Of a DNA stretch of 64,000 bases, positions 44,662 to 53,529 are shown piece after piece; positions within the stretch are counted from its first letter, which is position 1; each line of letters opens with the position of its first letter. The notes beneath the pieces are model-generated. The model did no database searches and was not told the origin of the DNA. It saw only the letters and a program-made list of their open reading frames with translations. This DNA comes from Prevotella sp. (GTDB lineage: Bacteria; Bacteroidota; Bacteroidia; Bacteroidales; Bacteroidaceae): positions 327,601 through 391,600 of the forward strand of contig JAGAON010000003.1 of assembly GCA_017623655.1 (NCBI GenBank), in the 5' to 3' direction. Both the position numbers and the translations under genes were made by a program.

Positions 44662-44943
44662 CAAAGATTTTACCATAGTGTCCACTTGTGGATTACATAG
44701 TGGGGTGCATGGAGAAATTCCATTTATTGTGGGAATATCGTTTGTTTACATGTTGCTACCCCCCCCGATTGGCTTTGGAGAAAAATCGCAAAGTTTCTTT
44801 CAAAACCGATAGGGAGTAGTAGATGTACGCTTATAAAATGATATATTATACGTTCAGGTTATGTCATTAGTGTATATCTTTTGCAGGATATGCAGTAGAA
44901 TGACGTGGCAGGTGTTGCATATCTCATTAAGAAGACTAAGAAA
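44662..44943 (+). other. long leader of the polysaccharide operon (copy 1)
   Basis: About 282 transcribed bases without a convincing gene. Segments TACCATAGTGT, TGGGGTGCATGG, GGGAATATCGTTTGT, ATCGCAAAGTTTCTTTC and GCATATCTCATTAAG have counterparts in the same order at 53045-53320. A run of eight C occurs at 44759-44766. Related loci in Bacteroides have long leaders controlled by NusG-like antitermination; no such gene is in this window. Confidence 0.6.
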
Positions 44944-46266
44944 ATGTCTATATGTAAAGGGGCTTTATTGAAGAAAATTGCCGATCGGGAAATTGTTGCA
45001 GGAGTTATAGGTCTTGGCTATGTCGGGTTGCCGTTGGCCGTAGAGATTGCGAAAGCCGGTTTCAAGACCATAGGCTTCGATGTTAAGAAAGAGAAAATAG
45101 ACTCCGTTAATCAAGGACGCAACTATATCGGAGATGTTGCCGATTCTGACTTGCGGACGCTTGTTGAGAAAGGTATGCTTGCTGCTACAACGGATTTCTG
45201 TGGCCTTGACAAGGTTGATTTCGTGGCCATTTGTGTCCCAACACCGCTTAACGGGCGCCGGCAGCCTGACATCAGCTATGTGGAGTCAGCGGTAAAATCA
45301 ATAGCGGAGAATCTACACAAAGGGATGATTGTTGTACTTGAATCAACTTCTTATCCCGGTTCTACCGAGGAACTGGTAAAGCCTATTCTTGAATCTTCTG
45401 GCCTGAAATGCGGTGAGGACTTCTATCTCGGTTTCTCTCCGGAGCGTGTCGATCCGGGCAACGCAATCTACAATACAAAGAATATTCCCAAAGTGGTGGG
45501 TGGTCTTGGTGCTGATGCCGGTGAACTTATTTCTGCAATGTATGAGACTGTGCTGGGGAGCAAGGTGTTCCGGGCTTCTTCTCCCGCCGTGGCGGAGATG
45601 GCCAAAATGCTGGAGAACTCTTACCGCAACATCAATATCAGTCTGATTAACGAGTTTGCCATTTTCTGCAAAAGGATTGGCATTGACGTATGGGAAGTGA
45701 TAGAAGCCGCAAAAACCAAGCCTTTCGGTTTCGCCCCGTTCTATCCCGGTCCTGGATTGGGCGGCCACTGCATACCTGTCGATCCCTGTTACCTGAATTA
45801 TAAAGCGGGTGCGTATGATTTCCGGTTTACGACGATAGAGGCGTCGATGGACGTTAACGACCGTATGCCGGAATACTGTGTGGAACGTATTGGGGATATG
45901 TTATACCGCCGTTTCCGCAAACCGCTCAACGGCTCAAAGATACTTATACTCGGCGTCGCTTACAAACAGGATGTTGACGATTGTCGCGAGTCTCCCGCAA
46001 TCCGTATAATCGACAAATTGCGCACCGAAGGAGCGGACATCAGTTTTTATGATCCGTATATTACCAGATACCTTTATCACGGCGAGGAATATGAAGGAGA
46101 GAGGGAACTGACGGCTGAACTTATACGTAGTGCTGACACAGTAGTGATAATCCCCCCCCATAGTAATGTGGATTACGAATTTGTCAGACGTCATGCAAAG
46201 GCCGTTTTCGATACCTGTAATGCTACCAAAGACCTTGCCGACAGGAGTAATGTAGAACTGCTTTAA
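44944..46266 (+). CDS. wbpA: UDP-N-acetylglucosamine 6-dehydrogenase, WbpA type
   Basis: Oxidises UDP-GlcNAc at C6 to UDP-GlcNAcA, using NAD twice. 440 residues from the ATG at 44944 (MSICKGALLKK); an upstream ATG in frame (44902 area) lies in the leader and is less likely. NAD fold GLGYVGLPLAVEIA (about 23-36), ICVPTPLNGRRQPDISYV, ESTSYPGSTEEL, FSPERVDPGN, the catalytic Cys in GLGGHCIPVDPCYL, and VAYKQDVDDCRESPA. First gene of the operon. The presence of wbpD, wbpE and wbpB partners favours the GlcNAc-specific over the glucose-specific enzyme. Confidence 0.9.
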   Translation: MSICKGALLKKIADREIVAGVIGLGYVGLPLAVEIAKAGFKTIGFDVKKEKIDSVNQGRNYIGDVADSDLRTLVEKGMLAATTDFCGLDKVDFVAICVPTPLNGRRQPDISYVESAVKSIAENLHKGMIVVLESTSYPGSTEELVKPILESSGLKCGEDFYLGFSPERVDPGNAIYNTKNIPKVVGGLGADAGELISAMYETVLGSKVFRASSPAVAEMAKMLENSYRNINISLINEFAIFCKRIGIDVWEVIEAAKTKPFGFAPFYPGPGLGGHCIPVDPCYLNYKAGAYDFRFTTIEASMDVNDRMPEYCVERIGDMLYRRFRKPLNGSKILILGVAYKQDVDDCRESPAIRIIDKLRTEGADISFYDPYITRYLYHGEEYEGERELTAELIRSADTVVIIPPHSNVDYEFVRRHAKAVFDTCNATKDLADRSNVELL

Positions 46267-46277
46267 TCGCGTATGGT

Positions 46278-46844
46278 ATGGAAGACAAAAGATATTTTGT
46301 ACATCCGTCAAGCTATGTCGATGATAATGTTACTGTTGGCGACGGCACGAAAATATGGCATTTCTGTCATGTTCAGACAGGAGCCTCAATAGGACGTAAC
46401 TGCTCTTTGGGGCAGAACGTGAATGTCGGCAACAATGTCAGAATTGGTAACGGGGTGCGTATCCAAAACAATGTATCGGTGTATGAGGGCGTTGAAATAG
46501 AAGACAATGTGTTTTGCGGTCCGTCATGTGTGTTTACTAACGTAATAACTCCACGTGCGCATTTCCCGGTACATGGCTTATATGCCAAAACTCTCGTAAA
46601 AGAGGGGGCGTCGATAGGTGCGAACTGTACTGTAATCTGCGGTCATACCGTAGGTCGTAGCGCATTGATTGCCGCAGGGGCCGTGGTGACAAAAGATGTC
46701 AGGGACTATGCGCTTATGGCCGGTGTACCAGCCCGGCAGATAGGGTGGGTGTGTGAATGCGGCCAGCGGCTCGATGAAACCTTGGAATGTTCGTGCGGAA
46801 GAGAGTATTCGTTTGACGGAGAATGCTTAAATAAGAAATGTTGA
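46278..46844 (+). CDS. wbpD: UDP-GlcNAc3NA N-acetyltransferase, WbpD type
   Basis: 188 residues of a left-handed beta-helix acetyltransferase, which acetylates the 3-amino group of UDP-2-acetamido-3-amino-glucuronic acid. Hexapeptide repeats run through VHPSSYVDDNVTVGDGTKIWHFCHVQTGASIGRNC, GNNVRIGNGVRIQNNVSVYEGVEI and SIGANCTVICGHTVG. The FTNVITPRAHFP loop is typical of WbpD/WlbB. The last 35 residues hold four cysteines (CECGQRLDETLECSCG), as known for the family's longer members. Overlaps the aminotransferase start by seven bases. Confidence 0.9.
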   Translation: MEDKRYFVHPSSYVDDNVTVGDGTKIWHFCHVQTGASIGRNCSLGQNVNVGNNVRIGNGVRIQNNVSVYEGVEIEDNVFCGPSCVFTNVITPRAHFPVHGLYAKTLVKEGASIGANCTVICGHTVGRSALIAAGAVVTKDVRDYALMAGVPARQIGWVCECGQRLDETLECSCGREYSFDGECLNKKC

Positions 46845-47971
46845 CCATGCAATTCCGGGATATAAAAAAGCAATATCAAGTTCTTAAGTCAGACATCGAC
46901 AAGGCCATACTCGATGTTGCAGCTTCAGGCACATATATAATGGGACCTCAGGTGAAAGAACTTGAAAGACAGCTTGCAGGGTATGTCGGGACGAAATATT
47001 GCATATCATGTGCCAGCGGCACCGATGCCTTGACGCTTGCCCTGAAAGCATTTGGCGTCAAACGTGGAGATGCCGTGTTTGTCCCTGACTTCACATTCTT
47101 TTCTTCGGCAGAAACGGTGTCGTTAGAGGGTGCAACCCCTGTTTTTGTCGATGTGGACCGCAACACCTTCAATATCGACCCTGCGGACCTTGAGGATAAA
47201 ATAGAAGTGACGATTCAAAAGGGAGAATTGGTACCGAAAGTCATAATCGCAGTTGACTTGTTCGGGCTTCCCGCAAATTATCCTGCCATCCTCAGGATTG
47301 CCCGCAATCATAATCTTCTCGTACTTGAAGACGGTGCCCAAGGTTTTGGCGGTTCTGTCAACGGCAAACGCAGTTGTTCTTTCGGCGATATTTCGATTAC
47401 TTCATTTTTTCCGAGCAAGCCGCTTGGGTGCTATGGTGACGGAGGGGCTTGTTTCACCGACAACGATGAATGGGCTGCACTGATGGAATCGTACCGTATG
47501 CACGGAAAAGGCTCTTCCAAATACGAAAACGTCCGCATAGGCATGAACTCGCGTCTGGACACCATTCAGGCATCCATCCTTATAGTTAAGTTGAAGGCTT
47601 TTGCCGGAGAACTTGCGGCCGTCAACAAGGCTGTGGCAGAATATACAGACCGTTTGACAGACATAGTGGAAACACCTGTTGTTCCTGACGGGTTCCTGTC
47701 AAGTTGGGCACAATACACCATCAAGCTGAACAGCAAAACTGAACGTGACGGGTTGCAGGCATATCTTAAAGGACAGGGAATCCCGTCGATGGTTTACTAT
47801 CCGACTCCAATGCACCGGCAAACAGCATACAGGAACATGAGGCTGCCAGAGACAGACTGTCCTGTTGCCGACAAATTGTGCGGGACTGTCCTCTCACTGC
47901 CGATGCACCCCTATATTTCATTGGAAGAAATTGATGGAGTATGTAATGCAATCAAGGTATTTCTGACGTAG
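46838..47971 (+). CDS. wbpE: PLP aminotransferase for the 3-amino sugar, WbpE type
   Basis: 377 residues of the DegT/DnrJ/EryC1/StrS family. Makes the 3-amino group from the 3-keto intermediate, with glutamate as donor. Opens MQFRDIKKQYQVLKSDIDKAI, has CASGTDALTLALKAFGV, FVDVDRNTFNIDP, LEDGAQGFGG, the PLP lysine in SFFPSKPLGCYGDGGA, and YRMHGKG...GMNSRLDTIQASIL. ATG at 46838 or, nine bases on, 46847. Together with WbpA, WbpB and WbpD it completes the route to UDP-GlcNAc(3NAc)A. Confidence 0.91.
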   Translation: MLTMQFRDIKKQYQVLKSDIDKAILDVAASGTYIMGPQVKELERQLAGYVGTKYCISCASGTDALTLALKAFGVKRGDAVFVPDFTFFSSAETVSLEGATPVFVDVDRNTFNIDPADLEDKIEVTIQKGELVPKVIIAVDLFGLPANYPAILRIARNHNLLVLEDGAQGFGGSVNGKRSCSFGDISITSFFPSKPLGCYGDGGACFTDNDEWAALMESYRMHGKGSSKYENVRIGMNSRLDTIQASILIVKLKAFAGELAAVNKAVAEYTDRLTDIVETPVVPDGFLSSWAQYTIKLNSKTERDGLQAYLKGQGIPSMVYYPTPMHRQTAYRNMRLPETDCPVADKLCGTVLSLPMHPYISLEEIDGVCNAIKVFLT

Positions 47972-48028
47972 AGAAGAGGAATAAGTAGGGGAAATACCTA
48001 TAAACAGTAATAAATAAGCGGAGTAATA

Positions 48029-49297
48029 ATGAAATCAGATTTGGACAATTCTCTTTTTAAGAATATCCTCAAACTGATATCGGGAGAGGGTATTGGTAGA
48101 ATCATAGGATTCATAGCAGCACCATTCATTACGCGGCTATACACACCGTCAGACTTCGGACTACTTGCTGTCTTTACATCAATATGTGCCTTGTGCTATC
48201 CATTCTGTACGCTTAGATATACGCTCGCCATTCCATTACATTTCAATGAAAAAATCGGTGTTAATTCATTGGCGGCATGTCTCTTTATGCTTGTCATCAA
48301 TACTTTGTTCATCAGCATAGTATTCGCCTTTTTCCATTTGCAGATTCTTTCGCTTTTCTCTTCTGAAAGTATAGATGCTTTTTGGTGTTTTATTCCATTG
48401 GCATTTTTCTTTTATGGAATATCTGAGGTCTTATCATATTACTCTACCCGCTACCGGGACTTTTCTACCATTGCGAAAGTTACAGTTGTTCAAAAAGTGA
48501 TTGGAACTTTAACCAAAATAGTTTTCGGACTGTTCCACTCTAATGTAATAGGTTTGTTGATAGGAAACATATTGGCAGAAAGCGGAGGACTTACCTTATA
48601 CATACGCTCCTATTGGAAAAGGCTGAAAGAGGACGCATACTATGTGACGCGGCGAAAAATTGTTTTTGTCCTTAAACGATATAAGGATTTCCCCTTATAT
48701 CGGATTCCTTCCCAAATTCTTCTCATGGCTGCAGGAAGCCTTCCCATACTTTATTTCGCATGGCATTTCGGCATTGGCACAACCGGCAAGATCAGTTTGG
48801 CTATGACCATGCTGTCTGCACCTGTTGCTATTGTATGCAAATCTGTGGGGAAAGCGTTCTATGGTGAGATTGCATCGTTGGGCAGGAAAAGCGGCAAGGA
48901 AATATCTACTCTTACAGTATGGATAATGATAAGGCTGTTTGTAGTCAGCATTATTCCCTTCATGCTTATCATCTGCTTCGGGCCTTGGATATTCCGGACG
49001 TTCTTTGGTGCCGAATGGACACAATCGGGAACTTTTGCCCGCTATCTTTGTTTCTATTTGATATTCCGGTTCGTTTATAGCCCGATAAGCGATGGCATAT
49101 TCAATGTGTTCGAGCAGCAAAAACTTGTGTTTTGGCTCGAAGTGTCACGTATCATGATTGTAGTGTTGAGTCTCTTTATATCATACTTATATGATTTCCC
49201 CGTTGCCAATACCATTATCATTTACAGCCTCGCTCTTACGGTTCAATATATTCTTTCTATTATTCTTGTATTTTATATTTTGAGGAAAGTGTTATGA
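48029..49297 (+). CDS. Wzx-type polysaccharide flippase
   Basis: 422 residues, about twelve hydrophobic helices and no soluble domain. Opens with ISGEGIGRIIGFIAAPFITRLYTPSDFGLLAVFTS, the classic start of MATE/MOP-fold O-unit flippases, and ends in a hydrophobic helix. It would move lipid-linked repeat units across the inner membrane. It is more AT-rich than the sugar-nucleotide genes before it. Its stop overlaps the next ATG by four bases. No Wzy polymerase is found beside it. Confidence 0.88.
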   Translation: MKSDLDNSLFKNILKLISGEGIGRIIGFIAAPFITRLYTPSDFGLLAVFTSICALCYPFCTLRYTLAIPLHFNEKIGVNSLAACLFMLVINTLFISIVFAFFHLQILSLFSSESIDAFWCFIPLAFFFYGISEVLSYYSTRYRDFSTIAKVTVVQKVIGTLTKIVFGLFHSNVIGLLIGNILAESGGLTLYIRSYWKRLKEDAYYVTRRKIVFVLKRYKDFPLYRIPSQILLMAAGSLPILYFAWHFGIGTTGKISLAMTMLSAPVAIVCKSVGKAFYGEIASLGRKSGKEISTLTVWIMIRLFVVSIIPFMLIICFGPWIFRTFFGAEWTQSGTFARYLCFYLIFRFVYSPISDGIFNVFEQQKLVFWLEVSRIMIVVLSLFISYLYDFPVANTIIIYSLALTVQYILSIILVFYILRKVL

Positions 49298-50508
49298 TGA
49301 AAAAGACAATCATTCATGTTGCCCCATTCGCCCTTTGGGATTCGGGGAAAGGGAAAGGACGAGTTTCCACTTATCTACCTATTAAGGGATTAGCAAATAA
49401 TGGATATGACAACATATATATAACCGATTCTTCTTATGCAAGTCCGGATGATTCCGAACAGGGAATACAGGTTGTTAAAATAAACAATCCATTTGCAGAT
49501 ACGAGGTTTTCCAACACAAAAATCTATCTGTTGCTTTTTTATTTACCAATAATTTATCCGCTTTTCATTTATCATGCCATAAGAATACAAAAAAAACATG
49601 ATGTAGATGTTGTCTATTCTCATTCAACTAATTTGGCTTTTGTGGGATACATACTTGCAAAAATATTTAAGGCAAAACATGTTTTAAGACTCTATGGTAT
49701 TGGTATGGTCAGTGCTCCCCGATTCCTACATTGGGGCTTGATGCGTAAGCACGCTTTTGGGTATCCTACGGATTTGTATATCATCGCGAATGATGGTTCA
49801 AATGGATATGAATATGCGCTAAAAAGAGGTGTACCTCCTCATAAAATAGCTTTCCTTCGTAATGGAATCGATAAACCGGAGAATCAGAAAAAGGACGAAC
49901 GCTTGTATAAAGAACTTGCTCCAAATAATGAAACACTTTTACTCTCAGTCTCTCGTCTTGCTGAAACAAAAAATATAGATAAAATAATAGAAACGTTCTG
50001 TGAAGTATCAAAGACTTTACCAAATACTCGATTAGTTATTGTTGGCGACGGATTGGAACGGAAGAATTTGGAAATAATGGCATCCCAATTGGGTATTTCT
50101 GACCGTATCAGTTTTGTAGGGTCAATCTGTCAGAAAGATGTTGTTAGATATCAAAGTGTTGCGGATGTATTTATCAGTATGAACGAAATCAGCAGTCTTT
50201 CAAATGCTGTCTTTGAGGCAATGAGTTGTGGAAAATGTGTTATAGCCTTGGACCGGGGTACTACCCGAGACTTAATCAAAGATGGAGAAAACGGAATAGT
50301 AATAAAATCGTATGAGGAACTGAAAGACGCGATAATAAGGCTTCTTTCAGATTCCAGTTTGATTGCCCGATTGGGGGAAAACGCAAAAAGTACTATCTCT
50401 ACATGGCCTTCTTGGGAAGAAAGAGTTCAAATAGAAATTGAAATGATAAACAGTCTATGCGAGAATAATACTCCATCAATTCATAATCGTCAGAATGGAA
50501 AAAATTGA
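49294..50508 (+). CDS. family 4 glycosyltransferase
   Basis: 404 residues, GT-B fold. The N-terminal half (IIHVAPFALWDSGKGKGRVSTYLPIKGL...VYSHSTNLAFVGYILAKIF) binds acceptor. The C-terminal half is the usual donor domain: FLRNGID, LLSVSRLAETKNIDKIIETF, LVIVGDGLERKNL, and MNEISSLSNAVFEAMSCGK in place of the E-x7-E. It starts inside the wzx stop and its end overlaps the Stealth gene by 14 bases. AT-rich with many ATA and TAT codons, unlike core genes. Sugar specificity unknown. Confidence 0.9.
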   Translation: MMKKTIIHVAPFALWDSGKGKGRVSTYLPIKGLANNGYDNIYITDSSYASPDDSEQGIQVVKINNPFADTRFSNTKIYLLLFYLPIIYPLFIYHAIRIQKKHDVDVVYSHSTNLAFVGYILAKIFKAKHVLRLYGIGMVSAPRFLHWGLMRKHAFGYPTDLYIIANDGSNGYEYALKRGVPPHKIAFLRNGIDKPENQKKDERLYKELAPNNETLLLSVSRLAETKNIDKIIETFCEVSKTLPNTRLVIVGDGLERKNLEIMASQLGISDRISFVGSICQKDVVRYQSVADVFISMNEISSLSNAVFEAMSCGKCVIALDRGTTRDLIKDGENGIVIKSYEELKDAIIRLLSDSSLIARLGENAKSTISTWPSWEERVQIEIEMINSLCENNTPSIHNRQNGKN

Positions 50509-51487
50509 TTTTGTGATAACATGGGTAGATTGCAATGACCCGGTATGGCAGAAAGAGTTTAATGCTTACCTGCCTCAAAACCATTATATGAATGACATCC
50601 GTACAGAGCGCTACCGTAATTGGGATAACTTGCGTTATTGGTTCCGTGGCGTGGAGAAGTTTGCTCCATGGGTGAATAAAGTGCATTTTGTTTCCTGCGG
50701 GCAGGCACCGGAATGGTTGAACCTAAATGCACACAAACTGCATTTCGTGAAACATTCGGATTATATTCCGGGCGAATATCTGCCTACATTCAGTTCGCGC
50801 CCCATAATATTGAACCTGCACCGCATAGAAGAATTGTCAGAACATTTCGTCTGTTTCGACGATGACTGCTTCTTGATTGACAGGGTTGAACCGGAAAGAT
50901 TTTTTAGGAAAGGGTTGCCATGTGACAAGGCGGCGTTTAATGCTTTGTGCCCTAACAACTTTTTTTGGCATAACATAGTAAGTGATTTGTGTGTCATCAA
51001 TTCTTCTTTTAATAAATATGAGATGGTGCGCAAGAATTTCTGGAAATGGTTTTCCCCTCAGGCTGGTAGTAAACTGCTGCGCACGCTTCTTTTATTGCCT
51101 TGGCCTAATATTACAGGATTTTATGAGCATCACCTTCCGCAAGGTTATCGCAAGTCCACTTTTGAAGAAGTATGGGAAAGACATGAGGATATTTTGCTTC
51201 GCACTACAGCTTCACGATTTAGAAGCATTGCTGACGTCAATCCATGGCTGCTACGTTACTGGCAGTTGGCAAAGGGGGATTTTGTTCCGTTAAATGTACA
51301 GAAAGATGGTGCATGTTTTAAAATTTTGGATAACACATTAGATAAGATTGTTAAGACAATTGAACGCCAAAAGAAGAAAATAGTTTGTTTGAATGACGGG
51401 GAAGTCTCTTCTTTTGAAGCGGCCAAAGAAGGGATAAATGCTGCCTTCCATAAAATCCTGCCGGAGAAATCATCGTTTGAAAAATAA
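50495..51487 (+). CDS. Stealth-family capsular polysaccharide phosphotransferase
   Basis: 330 residues. The Stealth family, which includes the human GlcNAc-1-phosphotransferase, moves sugar-1-phosphate onto another sugar to give phosphodiester-linked glycans. Conserved region 1 DFVITWVDCNDPVW (5-18), region 2 RYRNWDNLRYWFRGVEKFAP (39-58) with KVHFVSCGQ, region 3 HFVCFDDDCFLID, and later FYEHHLPQGYRKSTFEEVW with the late His pair. All blocks are present. It implies the polysaccharide contains phosphodiester bridges. Starts within the GT4 gene. Confidence 0.92.
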   Translation: MEKIDFVITWVDCNDPVWQKEFNAYLPQNHYMNDIRTERYRNWDNLRYWFRGVEKFAPWVNKVHFVSCGQAPEWLNLNAHKLHFVKHSDYIPGEYLPTFSSRPIILNLHRIEELSEHFVCFDDDCFLIDRVEPERFFRKGLPCDKAAFNALCPNNFFWHNIVSDLCVINSSFNKYEMVRKNFWKWFSPQAGSKLLRTLLLLPWPNITGFYEHHLPQGYRKSTFEEVWERHEDILLRTTASRFRSIADVNPWLLRYWQLAKGDFVPLNVQKDGACFKILDNTLDKIVKTIERQKKKIVCLNDGEVSSFEAAKEGINAAFHKILPEKSSFEK

Positions 51488-51514
51488 GTGACACAAACCG
51501 AAAAGATAGAAATA

Positions 51515-52498
51515 ATGGATAAAAGAAATTTCGCATTAATCGGTGTGGCAGGTTACATCGCACCGCGTCACATCAAGGCTATAGCCGATACAGGCAATAA
51601 CCTTATTGCCGCTTATGACTGTTTTGACAGTGTCGGACGCTTGGACAGTTCTTTCCCTGAATGTTATTTCTTCACAGAGAACGAACAATTCGGCCGTTTC
51701 TGTTCCAAGCGGATGAAAACAGACAATCCGCTGCACTATACTTCAATCTGTACGCCAAACCATACTCATGACGCTTTTATCCGCTACGGACTGCATCTCG
51801 GTACGGATGTCATCTGCGAAAAGCCCATTGTGCTCAATCCGGATAACATTGACAGACTGCTGGATATAGAAAAAGAAACGGGACATAAAGCATATACCAT
51901 TCTTCAACTGCGTCTTCATGAATCAATCATGGCCTTGAAGAAAAAGGTTGACGAAGGTCCTAAGGACAAGATTTATGATGTAGATCTGACCTACATCACT
52001 TCGCGAGGAAAATGGTATTATGCCTCATGGAAAGGCGACATTCAAAAGAGTGGCGGTGTTGCCACCAATATCGGGGTACACTTCTATGATATGCTCCAGT
52101 GGATATTCGGTCCGGTAAGACAGAATGTCGTTCATGTGATGAGCTTTGACCGTGTTGCCGGCTATCTGGAACTTGAGAAAGCGCGGGTACGTTATTTCCT
52201 CAGTATCAGTTCCGACTGTCTGCCTGAAAACGCCGTGCAGGGAGAAAAGAGAACTTACAGAACCATCAGCATCGACGGGGACGAGTTTGAATTCAGTGCA
52301 GGCTTTACCGAACTTCACACCATGAGCTACCGGAAAATTCTGGATGGAGAAGGCTTCCGCATCAGCGAGGCACGTAACAGCATACAGATTGTAAGCGACA
52401 TACGTCATGCCACGCCCGTAGGCTTGAAAGGGGACTACCATCCGCTTGCGAAGCTGCCGCTTAGTGCCCATCCGCTTGGATGGGATGAGAACCGGTAA
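51515..52498 (+). CDS. wbpB: UDP-GlcNAcA 3-dehydrogenase, WbpB/WlbA type
   Basis: 327 residues of the Gfo/Idh/MocA fold, start at the ATG 51515 (MDKRNFALIGVAGYIAPRHI). Oxidises the C3 hydroxyl of UDP-GlcNAcA for the aminotransferase. The NAD fold GVAGYIAPRHIKAI and the SICTPNHTHDAFIRYGL, VICEKPIVLNPDNID and YTILQLRLHESIMALK stretches match WbpB/WlbA closely. VATNIGVHFYDMLQWIFGP carries the conserved His. It is the last gene of the operon, separated from its pathway partners by wzx, GT4 and Stealth. GC content is nearer to wbpA than to the middle genes. Confidence 0.92.
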   Translation: MDKRNFALIGVAGYIAPRHIKAIADTGNNLIAAYDCFDSVGRLDSSFPECYFFTENEQFGRFCSKRMKTDNPLHYTSICTPNHTHDAFIRYGLHLGTDVICEKPIVLNPDNIDRLLDIEKETGHKAYTILQLRLHESIMALKKKVDEGPKDKIYDVDLTYITSRGKWYYASWKGDIQKSGGVATNIGVHFYDMLQWIFGPVRQNVVHVMSFDRVAGYLELEKARVRYFLSISSDCLPENAVQGEKRTYRTISIDGDEFEFSAGFTELHTMSYRKILDGEGFRISEARNSIQIVSDIRHATPVGLKGDYHPLAKLPLSAHPLGWDENR

Positions 52499-52707
52499 TA
52501 ATTCCTACATATAGGCGAATCTGTTTGCCTGTATATAACAGGAATAAGCATCCTTTCCAGAATATAAAACGCCAACAACAAATATCCCCCGAATTGTTAA
52601 AGTTTCCTTAATGACCGGCAAAAAGGTTGTGGTTACCGCAAAAATGGTGCGAAAACATCTCCCCAAAGTCCCTCCTTGCTTCGGTAATCAACGGTCGTTA
52701 ACACTGT

Positions 52708-52743
52708 AAAAGGGTACTGATTACATTCTAATCAGTACCCTTT
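52708..52743 (+). terminator. repeat C palindrome, likely operon terminator
   Basis: AAAGGGTACTGATTA and TAATCAGTACCCTTT around CATTC, ending in a short T run. The core GGTGCTGA has become GGTACTGA in both arms, a paired change that keeps the hairpin. Confidence 0.65.
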
Positions 52744-53020
52744 CGCATAATAATGCCCTATCTCTAAAAACATACCAAAATGTCCGTCCGGTTCTTGGCG
52801 GTTTACAGCCGCTCTGACGGCGGCAGTGTCTCAGTGGCATACCAGCCCGCCGCCATCAATTTAACACGGCAGAATGAGTTTTCTGTTTTTTGCCGTTGCT
52901 GTGGTGAAAACGAGGTGGAGGCAGTGGGCATCACCATCCTTGAAAGACCACTGTCTGTGCATGAAAAATCCGAACCGGAAGGGGCGGTAGGCTGAAAAAG
53001 AGAATAAAAAGGCGGAAAAA

Positions 53021-53052
53021 TTTGGTGGTTCTGATTATTTTGCGTACATTTG
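53021..53052 (+). promoter_or_regulatory. second copy of the polysaccharide promoter
   Basis: TTTG at 53021-53024, 20 bases, TACATTTG at 53045-53052, in the same context (GGAAAAATTTGGTGGTT, TTTTGCGTACATTTGCA) as at 44630. No gene follows on this strand. Confidence 0.75.
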
Positions 53053-53340
53053 CAGCGGTTTACCATTGTTCTCTTCTGCGGAAAACACGGTGGAGTGCAG
53101 CGGAAACCTCTATTTATGGAAATAGCGTTTATCGTGCGCTATGTCTCTGACATTCCGAAATTCTCGCAAAATTTCTTCCAAGTCAGGGCAGTAGCAGCAG
53201 GTAGATGCTCATAGGTGACGTATATTCGCCTGGCTATGTCATGCCCATCGCTTTATCATGTAAAGGTGTATTGTGGCGTGATGTGTCAGGTATCGTATAT
53301 CTCATCGGCGTGGGTATCTTGCTGTTGCTCGTCCAACTTG
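53053..53340 (+). other. second copy of the polysaccharide leader, orphaned
   Basis: Parallels 44662-44943: TTTACCATTGTTCTC, GTGGAGTGCAG, GGAAATAGCGTTTAT, TCTCGCAAAATTTCTTCC, CAGTAGCAGCAGGTAGATG, GTGTCAGGTATCGTATATCT. Diverged throughout by substitutions and small indels, so it is an old copy, not an assembly artefact. Confidence 0.6.
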
Positions 53341-53529
53341 GAAGGGCAATGCGAGAAGCCTCGGAATGTGGGACGAGTAACAGGATCAGACTCTCACGCT
53401 TGAACTTATTTCAACTTTCTATAACGCTGATAATCAACTAAAACACAAGGTTCTACCCATTGTTTGATACCACAAAGTTCCCATAGCATAGAAGTATCTC
53501 AAATTACAATTACACTAACCTTTAGTTAT

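Larger units (their letters stand above)
52499..53529. other. gap with C palindrome and second polysaccharide leader
   Basis: A weak inverted repeat just after wbpB (52499-52546, ATTCCT...AGGAAT) and the C palindrome (52708-52743) may end the operon. A frame at 52780-52995 is not supported. From about 53000 the sequence parallels the leader before wbpA. From about 53350 to the vsr stop at 53530 it turns AT-rich and unremarkable; the join with the defence island lies here. Confidence 0.7.

Noticed and set aside
52780-52995. Small gene between wbpB and the second leader
   Set aside because: No ribosome site, no recognisable family, and it ends next to the leader copy; the opposite strand is also open here, with no support for either.
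53205-53441. Short gene after the second polysaccharide promoter
   Set aside because: It lies within the leader-like sequence, and the matching region of the first leader does not keep the frame.
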